Assembly: GCA_026874595.1 (NCBI GenBank)
Contig: CM049306.1
Location: forward strand, 24,167,019 to 24,231,018
DNA from: Sipunculus nudus
Lineage: Eukaryota > Annelida > Sipuncula > Golfingiida > Sipunculidae
Reading direction: 5' to 3'
Length of the DNA: 64,000 nucleotides
In this document: positions 47,701 through 59,869 of the stretch, piece after piece
Numbering within the stretch: the stretch's first letter is position 1
Layout: each line of letters starts with the position of its first letter
Program-made: the position numbers and the translations under genes
Notes under the pieces: model-generated
Database searches by the model: none
The model's input: only the letters and a program-made list of their open reading frames with translations
Told to the model about the DNA's origin: nothing

Positions 47701-50700
47701 TCCTAATTTTAACAATTTTTTTAGCTCAGCTTTCTGAAAGTCATCTGAGCTCTAGTGATCACTCTTGTCTGTCGTCTGTCTGCCTATCTGTCTGTTAATA
47801 GGGCACAAATCATATAAACACTAGTCCTGGAATCTTTTCACTGGATATCTAGGGAGGTCCATGAAAAGTCTTCTTGGAAACCTGAAATTAGGTCTAAGTT
47901 ACCCATATCCTTCAAGCTATTGGGCTCAGAATTACCCCAAAGAATAATCAAAAATGTGTTACAAAAGCTCCATTATCTGAACAACTGATACGTTGATCAC
48001 CATGAATCTGTGCATGCATATTCATCATGGACTGTTTCATCAGTTCCTGCAGACTGGTGGTGCCACCTGGATATTTTTTAAATGTCTTCCTATTCAGCTG
48101 AGCATCATGACCAATGGGTCACTTGTTATTCATCCACAGGCTGCTGTGGATGTATGGGAAGATAAAAAGAGGAATGTCGCACCAAACGGCGGAGTGATGA
48201 GGACCAGTGTTTTGGGCATCCATCAGTATACTGACATCGATAAAGTCATAGAAAACACACTGAGCATCTGTAAAACCACTCACGCTGATCCAAGGTCAGT
48301 ATACTGACATAGGTAAAGCATAGGAAACACAGTGAGATTTGTAGATTGAACCACTCATGCTGAACCAAGGTCAGTATACTGACATAGATAAAGCATAGAA
48401 AACACACTGAGCATCTGTAGAACCAATCACACTGATCCAAGGTCAGTATACTGACATAGATAAAGCATACAAAACACACTGAGCATCTGTAGAACTACTT
48501 ACACTGATCCAAGGTCAGTATACTGACATAGATAAAGTCATAGATAACACACTGAGCATTTGTAGAACCACTCACACTGATCCAAGGTCAGTATACTGAC
48601 ATAGATAAAGTCATAGATAACACACTGAGCATCTGTAGAACCACTTACGCTGATCCAAGGTCAGTATACTGACATAGATAAAGCATAGAAAACACACTGA
48701 GCATCTGTAGAACCACTCACGCTGATCCAAGGTCAGTATACTGACATAGATAAAGCATAGAAAACACAATGAGCATCTGTAGAACCAGTCACACTGATCC
48801 AAGGTCAGTATACTGACATAGATAAAGTCATATATAACACACTGAGCATCTGTAGAACCACTCACGCTGATCCAAGGTCAGTATACTGACATAGATAAAG
48901 TCATAGATAAAGTCATAGATAAAGTCATAGATAACACACTGAGCATTTGTAGAACCACTCATGCTGATCCAAGGTCAGTATACTGACATAGATAAAGTCA
49001 TAGATAACACACTGAGCATCTGTAGAACCACTCACGCTGATCAAAAGTCAGTATACTGACATAGTTAAAGCATAGAAAACACACTGAGCATCTGTAGAAC
49101 CACTCACACTGATCCAAGGTCAGTATACTGACATAGATAAAGCATAGAAAACACAATGAGCATCTGTAGAACCACTCATGCTGATCAAAGGTCAGTATAC
49201 TGACATAGATAAAGCATAGAAAACACACTGAGATTTGTAGATTGAACCACTCATGCTGATCCAAGGTCAGTATACTGACATAGATAAAGCATAGAAAACA
49301 CACTGAGCATCTGTAGAACCAATCACGCTGATCCAAGGTCAGTATACTGACATAGATAAAGCATAGAAAACACACTGAGCATCTGTAGAACCACTCACGC
49401 TGATCCAAGGTCAGTATACTGACATAGATAAATCATAGAAAACACACTGAGCATCTGTAGAACCACTCATGCTGATCCAAGGTCAGTATACTGACATAGA
49501 TAAAGCATAGAAAACACACTGAGCATCTGTAGAACCACTCATGCTGATCAAAGGTCAGTATACTGACATAGATAAAGCATACAAAACACTGAGCATCTGT
49601 AGAACCACTCACACTGATCCAAGGTCAGTATACTGACATAGATAAAGCATAGAAAACACACTGAGCATCTGTGGAACCACTCATGCTGATCAAAGGTCAG
49701 TATACTGACATAGATAAAGCATAGAAAACACACTGAGCATCTATGGAACCACTCACGCTGATCAAAGGTCAGTATACTGACATAGATAAAGTCATAGATA
49801 AAGTCATAGATAACACACTGAGCATCTGTAGAACCACTCACGCTGATCCAAGGTTAGTATACTGACATAGATAAAGTCATAGATAACACACTGAGCATCT
49901 GTAGAACCACTCACGCTGATCAAAAGTCAGTATACTGACATAGATAAAGCATAGAAAACACACTGAGCATCTGTAGAACCACTCACACTGATCCAAGGTC
50001 AGTATACTGACATAGATAAAGCATAGAAAACACACTCAGCATCTGTAGAACCACTCACGCTGATCCAAGGTCAGTATACTGACATAGATAAAGCATAGAA
50101 AACACACTGGGCATCTGTAGAACCACTCATGCTGATCCAAGGTCAGTATACTGACATAGATAAAGCATAGAAAACACACTGAGCATCTGTAGAACCACTC
50201 ATGCTGATCAAAGGTCAGTATACTGACATAGATAAAGCATAGAAAACACACTGAGCATCTGTAGAACCACTCAAACTGATCCAAGGTCAGTATACTGACA
50301 TAGATAAAGCATAGAAAACACAATGAGCATCTGTAGAACCACTCACCCTGATCCAAGGTCAGTATACTGACATAGATAAAGCATAGAAAACACAATGAGC
50401 ATCTGTAGAACCACTCACACTGATCCAAGGTCAGTATACTGACATAGATAAAGCATAGAAAACACACTCAGCATCTGAAGAACCACTCACGCTGATCCAA
50501 GGTCAGTATACTGACATAGATAAAGCATAGAAAACACACTGAGCATCTGTAGAACCACTCATGCTGATCCAAGGTCAGTATACTGACATAGATAAAGCAT
50601 AGAAAACACACTGAGCATCTGTAGAACCACTCATGCTGATCCAAGGTCAGTATACTGACATGGATAAAGCAAAGAAAACACATTGAGCGTCTGTAGAACC

Positions 50701-53700
50701 ACTCACACTGATCCAAGGTCAGTATACTGACATAGATAAAGTCATAGATAACACACTGAGCATCTGTAGAACCACTCACGCTGATCAAAAGTCAGTATAC
50801 TGACATAGATAAAGCATACAAAACACTGAGCATCTGTAGAACCACTCACGCTGATCCAAGGTCAGTATACTGACATAGATAAAGCATAGAAAACACACTG
50901 AGCATCTGTAGAACCACTCATGCTGATCCAAGGTCAGTATACTGACATAGATAAAGCATAGAAAACACACTGAGCATCTGTAGAACCACTCATGCTGATC
51001 CAAGGTCAGTATACTGACATGGATAAAGCAAAGAAAACACATTGAGCGTCTGTAGAACCACTCACACTGATCCAAGGTCAGTATACTGACATAGATAAAG
51101 TCATAGATAACACACTGAGCATCTGTAGAACCACTCACGCTGATCAAAAGTCAGTATACTGACATAGATAAAGCATAGAAAACACACTGAGCATCTGTAG
51201 AACCACTCATGCTGATCCAAGGTCAGTATACTGACATAAAAAACGCATAGAAAACACACTGAGCATCTGTAGAACCACTCACGCTGATCCAAGGTCAGTA
51301 TACTGACATAGATAAAGCATAGAAAACACACTGAGCATCTGTAGAACCACTCATGCTGATCCAAGGTCAGTATACTGACATAGATAAAGCATGAAAACAC
51401 ACTGAGCATCTGTAGAACCACTCACACTGATCCAAGGTCAGTATACTGACATAGATAAAGCATTGAAAACACACTGAGCATCTGTAGAACCACTCATGCT
51501 GATCCAAGGTCAGTATACTGACATAGATAAAGCATAGAAAACACACTGAGCATCTGTAGAACCACTCACACTGATCCAAGGTCAGTATACTGACATAGAT
51601 AAAGCATAGAAAACACACTGAGCATCTGTAGAACCACTCACACTGATCCAAGGTCAGTATACTGACATAGATAAAGCATAGAAAACACAATGAGCATCTG
51701 TAGAACCACTCACACTGATCCACTGTCAGTATACTGACAGAGATAAAGCATAGAAAACACACTGAGCATCTGTAGAACCACTCACACTGATCCAAAGTCA
51801 ATATACTGACATGGATAAAGCAAAGAAAACACAATGAGCATCTGTAGAACCACTCACCCCGGTCTAGGGTCAGTTCTGACACAGATAAAGTCATAGAAAA
51901 CACACTGAGCATCTATGGAACCACTCACACTGATCAAAGGTCAGTATACTGACATAGTTAAAGCATAGAAAACACACTGAGCATCTGTGGAACAACTCAC
52001 ACTGATCAAAGGTCAGTATACTGACACAGATAAAGTCATTGAAAACACACTGAGCATCTGTGGAACCTCTCACTCTGATCAAAGGTCAGTACACTGCCAT
52101 AGATAAAGTATAGAAAACACACTGAGCATCTGTAGAACCACTCACACTGATCCAAGGTCAGTATACTGACATAGATAAAGCATAGAAAACACACTGAGCA
52201 TCTGTAGAACCACTCACACTGATCAAAGGTCAGTATACTGACATAGATAAAGCATAGAAAACACACTGAGCATCTGTAGAACCACTCACACTGATCCAAG
52301 GTCAGTATACTGACAGAGATAAAGCATAGAAATCACACTGAGCATCTGTAGAACCACTCACACTGATCCAAGGTCAGTATACTGACATGGATAAAGCAAA
52401 GAAAACACAATGAGCATCTGTAGAACCACTCACCCTGGTCTAGGGTCAGTATACTGACATAGATAAAGCATAGAAAACACACTGAGCATCTGTGGAACCA
52501 CTCACGCTGATCAAAGGTCAATATACTGACATAGATAAAGCATAGAAAACACACTGAGCATCTATGGAACCACTCACGTTGATCAAAGGTCAGTATACTG
52601 ACATAGATAAAGCATAGAAAACACACTGAGCATCTGTAGAACCACTCACACTGATCCAAGGTCAGTATACTGACAGAGATAAAGCATAGAAATCACACTG
52701 AGCATCTGTAGAACCACTCACACTGATCCAAGGTCAATATACTGACATGGATAAAGCAAAGAAAACACACTGAGCATCTGTAGAACCACTCACCCTGGTC
52801 TAGGGTCAGTATACTGACATAGATAAAGCATAGAAAACACACTGAGCATCTGTGGAACCACTCACGCTGATCAAAGGTCAATATACTGACATAGATAAAG
52901 CATAGAAAACACACTGAGCATCTATGGAACCACTCACGCTGATCAAAGGTCAGTATACTGACATAGATAAGCATACAAAACACAATGAGCATCTGTAGAA
53001 CCACTCACGCTGATCCAAGGTCAGTATACTGACATAGATAAAGCATAGAAAACACACTGAGCATCTGTAGAACCACTCACACTGATCCAAGGTCAGTATA
53101 CTGACATAGATAAAGCATAGAAAACACACTGAGCATCTGTGGAACCACTCACACTGATCCAAGGTCAGTATACTGACATAGATAAAGCATAGAAAACACA
53201 CTGAGTATCTGTAGAACCACTCAAGCTGATCCAAGGTCAATATACTGACATAGATAAAGCATAGAAAACACACTGAGCATCTGTGGAACCACTCAAACTG
53301 ATCCAAGGTCAGTATACTGACATAGATAAAGTCATAGATAACACACTGATTATCTGTAGAACCACTCACGCTGATCCAAGGTCAGTATACTGACATAGAT
53401 AAAGCATAGAAAACACACTGAGCATCTGTAGAACCACTCACACTGATCCAAGGTCAGTATACTGACATAGATAAAGCATAGAAAACACAATGAGCATCTG
53501 TAGAACCACTCACACTGGTCTAGGGTCAGTATACTGACATAGATAAAGTCATAGAAAACACACTGAGCATCTGTAGAACCACTCACCCTGGTCTAGGGTC
53601 AGTATACTGACATAAATAAAGCATAGAAAACACACTGAGCATCTGTGGAACCATATTTTATATATCCAATAAAATAAAACATGGGCCAATAATTGCCAAT

Positions 53701-56700
53701 CTTGAGCCAAAGTTTCTGTTAATGTGAAACCTATCCAGGCAATTAATTGTCCTCTGCTACTCTGAAGGTACCCTTGAGGGGGGACATAGAAATGGTGAGC
53801 TCAATTTCCAATATGGATGACCTTGCAGGCCTCCCACAGTGGCATAAAATCATAAAATTCATAAAATTTCCCAAATTGGCATAAAATAGCATAAAATAAC
53901 TAACAAAATCATAAAATCATAAAATTTTGGTGTAATTACCAAATAACATTTTTTTTAACTTCAAAGTCTATGGCTATTTTGCATAGTGCCCAAACTTCCA
54001 TGTTTGTATATTTTGCATTGCATTTTACACAAGTGGTGTGTTATCTAGAGTAAAAATAGTTGTTTCTTGTTAAGCTTGAAAATATCATTTGCTATATCCT
54101 TAACAGCTGTTGAGATGTTCATGACCTAAACTGCTGCACATATATTTGATGTATATGTCGCAGTGTAGAGGGGAATCCAGTTGAGTTCTGAACTCAACCA
54201 GTTGAGATCTAAATAGTTGAGATGGGAATAGTCACTGTTATTCCAGTCTCAACTAGTTGACATTGGAATATTCCAATGTACACTGGTTAAGATTGGTATT
54301 GCCAGAAGTGAATCAGTTTACTTTAGGATCTCCTGAAATACACTAGTTCACTTTGAAATATCTAGATAAGTCTACAGTTTTATTGCTTTACATTTTATAA
54401 CAAATGCTTTTAGATTAAGTTCAATTCAATTCATTTATTTTACACAAGAATATATACATTATACATGAAATTGCTCCTTTATATATAGTTATTCCTGTGA
54501 CAAAGAGGACTGACTCATATAGTATATATGTCCTCTCAGTATTATCATTAAATGTAGTAGAATATATGGTGCACTGTGCAAGAAGAAAACTAAAATTTCA
54601 GAGAAAACAAACTAAATAAAAATTTGATTATGAAAATGAAGTAAAATATAATAAATATGCTTCTTAAATGGAGGAAAAGTATTTTCTCAGACAGTGCTTA
54701 AATGTTGATATTGTACTACAAGGATCATTATCTTATAATCTTAATATTGTTCCAAACTCCAGCCCCTTTAAATTGTAAAGTTTTGGAAAAAATGCATTCT
54801 TCTTGTTCTGTTATGATGTACATCTAAGTATTTGCAAATGATTCAAATACAGTTAAAGGTGGCATTTTATAATTAATCTCATACATAAATGAACCGACTC
54901 TATATATTGTAGATATATTCTGGATAAGCTATTGAAAAAAAAATTGTGATAATAATAAATAAATATGTAAAATCATGATATTGTGGCAGTGATATATAAA
55001 TGTTTTATTCTTTTATATTCTAGTCTAGTTTGAAATAAAAGTGCTGCTAGGTTTCATTGTACATTGTTGTTTATAACTGCATGTGATCTCCATTCTCCAG
55101 ATGATGTTCTTTACACCAGGTTTACATTAGATGAAGGCTCCACAGAAGAAAACTTTATGACCCTTCATGTCAAATGTCTATATTTAAACAATTCATTCCT
55201 AGGAATATAGTCTGTAGCTGTAGCAGAAGTTGTTGGAATTAATGCCATATTTAAAAAAAAATTGTTATAATATCATTATTTCTTTATAACAGTACTTGAT
55301 GTTGTTTCACAAAGTGATGCGGGGGTTTAAAATTGATGCGGGCGGTGCCTGAGAACCATACCTTTAATTTTTTTTGGCCTAAAACATTTTTTTTCAACAT
55401 TTGATGTGCTTATCAGTGTTAAATTGATCCTTGAGTTTTTAAATTATTTATTGTAAATGCTGCATACTGCATAGTTTAAATTGTGAATACAATTAGGTTA
55501 TTGAATTGCTACACATGAATATCTTGTCTGTTTCATTCTCTCAATTTTGTATATATTAATTTTAATATCTATGCTTTTATTCAGCTGGTCAGTGATCTAA
55601 GGTGGGCCCTGTATTGTCACCCAAGCAAAAATTAACAGATAATCAGATATTCTTGTGTACACTTAACAGAAATTGAAACTTAAAATAAATCTTAACAACA
55701 AGGGTAAGATATTCTACTGTAGATTATTGTATTTCAGGATATTCCAAAATAGACTGTTTCACCTAGTTACATATAAGCTATAATAATCAGAAATTCTAAA
55801 GAAAACTAGTGTATTTCAGAATATCCCAAAGTAAATTGGCATGTGTGGATATCTTAATGTGAACCAATGTACATTGGAGTACATTGGAATGGTGTCAACT
55901 AGTTGAGATCAGATTAAAAAACTATTTCCATCTCAACCGTATAGATGGGAATTCCCATCTCAGCTGAAAGATGGCCAGTTGAGATGGGAATCCCGATCTC
56001 AACTAGTTGCAATGGGATTCCCTTCTCAACTTATAGCTGAGTTCCGAACTCAACTGGATTCCCTTCTGCACTGTGACATTTACAGGTATGCATAATGCAT
56101 CAGCAGCATGGTTTATATATAGGCTGCAAATGATTAATATAGCCATTAAGAGATTTCTTTCTAGATTAGTGCTTGAATTTAAAGTGTTGGAATGTAAAAT
56201 TGAATTCTTTTTTAATGTAGGGGTAGATAGAATATAGAAAATAAGGCCAGTTTGAGGAAAAGTATAAACTTCTTATGCTGTAGTCCTGGAAAGAATCATA
56301 ATAAACATTCATAGCTAACTTGTTGGGGATCTTCTTGGCTCATTTGTTTAGGGACTCCTACATGTGTGTCCCAGTAGAAGGAGTTACAAACTTTAGAATC
56401 AGGTTTCTGTTTTTTCAACTGTATTACCTATGTTATAATCATGTGCAAATGCTATGAAAATTATAGGGAACTAGTCTGAACAACATAAACTAACATATAA
56501 AAGGAGCCTGTAGAGAGCATAAAAAAGTCATTAAGTTTTACAAAAAATGTCACAAAATAAAAAAAATTTTCTCAAAAGTGAGTGGGAGGCCTGACCTTGA
56601 CACATTTTTCAATGTCACAGCATCGATAACACTAAAATGATGTTAATGCAATAACTCAAAAAGAATTTGAGGCAAAGTCACCAAACTTGCAGTATTGACT

Positions 56701-59700
56701 TACCTAATGAAGGCCTAGGTCAAGTTGAATATGGATGAATTTCATGCAGTTTTCAAGGTTACATAGGTAATCTTGGTGTGTGACATTGACCCATCTCAAA
56801 TTTCATACATGTATTCACAACACTAGCTATTTCCACATCAGGCGGGGACAATACTAGATCTGTACCACAGATCAACTTTTCCCTTAAATTGTTACATTTT
56901 ACTTTACTCAATTATACAGTATTAAATATAATTACTTGTGTAATTCTACTAATGGCAAGTCTACTATGACTCATTCAGTAGCATACATGATAGAAATATT
57001 AGTTCTAATTTATGGGTTCTGAAACAGAGTTTTATAACTTGAAGGTGTCTAGCATCTTGTGTTGCTGTGACAACAGCCATAGCTTTTATGCTCAGAAGAG
57101 ACAAGCGTCATTTGGACAAAAAAGGGAAATACAATGAAGCAACCATCATGGAGGACAGTTTCCAGTTGGCAAAGAATTGTTTGCAGGATGAAAGCATGGT
57201 AAGGGTGCCAGTTCCTTTATTTTTAACCTCTCGATCCTTATGGAAACTTCTCTATTATAGACACCCTTCTATTATGGACACATGAGGCAGTCTGATGAAA
57301 TGTCGGTTCTGGAGTCCTTAATCTCTCAGATACAGAAACCTCTCTGTTAGAGCTAAACACCACAACTCAGTAAGGCAGACAACTCACTAATGCGGACACT
57401 AAATCTCAGTCCCTTCAATTTTGCCTCTATATTTTGTTAAAACTCAGACAACCAAATTTCCCAGACAACAGACAAACTTTCTGGTCCCACCAGCATATCC
57501 AGTACATATTATGACCCTCTAAAGTGGACAGACATACATCGCGAGTCCTATTTTGTTCATGTATCTGCCAGGAGATGGTGCTCCTAGGTTATGACCTGTA
57601 TTGGTCAAAAACTTTGGAATTTAATTTGTAAAGATACATCACAAAATTGTTGTTTATTTCTATAAATGTGTTAATAACACAATCATTATTAAATTAAGAT
57701 TGGCAGGTCAATTAGGAAAAAATAACTGAAACAGCTTTTAATTCGACAAGACCACCATAAAAGATTGCAGTCTGTGCTTTGTGATTGGCGTCTGGCCCGG
57801 AGAGCTTTAATTATGGTTTGCGACAGTTTGCCACTTTATTATGGTGAATGCGAGATGAAGACTGTCCTTAAACAAATAATCATGCTGTCCTGATGCTGTC
57901 TGTAATCAATCTTCAATATATCTAGTGCAACCATCCATGAAATATGCTTACTTAGAAGATAAAGCATGGTAAGTTGAAATGAAACTGCCAAGATTAGTTT
58001 GTGAGGCCTAGATGATGTTTGTCTTTCTTTAAAATAATTATATTTTATAAATTGCAAGTGCATATTTAAGCTATTTAGAAAATGATTTTAATCAAATTTA
58101 TTAAGCCTATTTCAAATTAGGCGTACATTTAATGAAAACGTAGGATATCAGAAACATTCAATGATGAAACTGGCGCAGTATACAGAACTCCTCTAAACAG
58201 GACAATTCACTTATAAGGACTAAATCCTCCAGTCCCTTGAGTGTCTGGCTTAGGGGAGTTTCACTGTATATATTTATATATAATATTTACAGTTTGTTTA
58301 TTTACATAATTCACTAGTTAGCTCAGCTGACTATAAGTCATCTGAGCTATAGTCGTGGTCCTTTGTCCGTCGTCCGTCCATCCGGCCGTTAACAGGGCAC
58401 GTTTTAAAACCGTTGGACCTACGAATCCAAAATTCTGCATACCAATAGATGTCCCCAAAATCTCCTACCATACCAAAAATTGGGTCATTAGGACTTTGTT
58501 CCTTTGAGATATTAAGGAAAAACCTCTGTTTTCCATAAAAAAAAGCCATTGTTACACTTCAAAGCTGCCTTATATCAAAACCACTGATCTGTTTTTGATC
58601 ATATTTAGTATTCATATTTTTCCATACATTTTCTGTGCACATACCAAAAATTAGGTTAGTATTTGGTATTATTTTGAAGTTATGGGCCCAAATATAATGC
58701 AGTTTCTTAAAAATCAGGAAATATATTTGCTCACTTAACATGAGAATTGCTGAAGCTGGAGACTTTTTTTTCAGGAATATAACTTTATTTAATCAAGATT
58801 CAATTGTTTACCCAAAATTAGATCTGAATTTCGCAAATTTTTCAATTTATTAGCATAAATAAAAAATCAGTACCTTAAATTTTGTCCAACTTTGGCAATG
58901 GCACATTTTTTCCCTGTAAGCACTGTTGATTTAATTTTTCACAGCATATATACATAAGGATTTAATCTTTTAAAATCTGAAATTTCAAAGGAATTGTTTG
59001 AAAAGAGTAGCTTTTATTCAAGTTTTCATACACCATGTCAAGTGTTGTTTACATCTGGCCCACCTAGTAATACAGTCTTCACTTGCATTATGTAACCCAC
59101 CCCAGGCAGCTTGCCTTGGCTTAGCTTGGCCACTACTAGCAGGCTTCTCCTCTGCCCTGCACTCCCACCCCTCAGCTGGTGAATAAACTAGATGAATGTT
59201 ATAATTTTCTGTATTTTATTTTATTTTTGGCTATGCTACATTTTAGATTTTGTATTGTACCACCAGGGTTACAATGATTAGAGTGCACATTTAATTGTGT
59301 CCACAAAGTGATGTATTGCTATGAAAGTGTGGATGTTCATCAGAGTGCTCATTAAAGATTTTAATTTGTTTGACTTATAACTCATGGTTGTATCAGTTGT
59401 TACATGATACTGGCTAAATAATCAAAATTTATATTGCTGATCCTTTATTTCAGTTCATAAAATTAAACATTCCCGACTCCAGTTTGCTCCTGGTATAATA
59501 TATTGGATGTTTTGATCCTTGGATTAATTTTAACACATGTATTAGTTTCATAGTTGAGAATACTTTTCTTTTTTCCTGACACCATTTAAAAAAATAATAA
59601 TATTTAAATTTTTCCTGTTAATGCTGTGGATTTAATTTTCACAGCATGTACACATTAGCATTTCATCTGTAAAAATCTGAAATTTGAAAATTATTTTATC

Positions 59701-59796
59701 TTTTGATGTGCATACATAATCATTTGTGATCGACTTTGCATCTGATTTGATCGGTTATGAAAGAAAACCAATCACCTATATAATCAAATAGTTGGC

Positions 59797-59869
<73 letters not shown>

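Noticed and set aside
48246-53586. Minus-strand open frames of 77-181 codons encoding repeated CFLCFIYVSILTLDQ segments
   Set aside because: They arise because the plus-strand exon-derived unit is 72 bp, a multiple of three. No start context, splice logic or flanking gene supports them.
57048-57052. Alternative acceptor (TCTAG) for exon 7
   Set aside because: It would put the conserved VTTAIAFML stretch out of frame with exon 6. The upstream AACTTGAAG acceptor keeps the frame.
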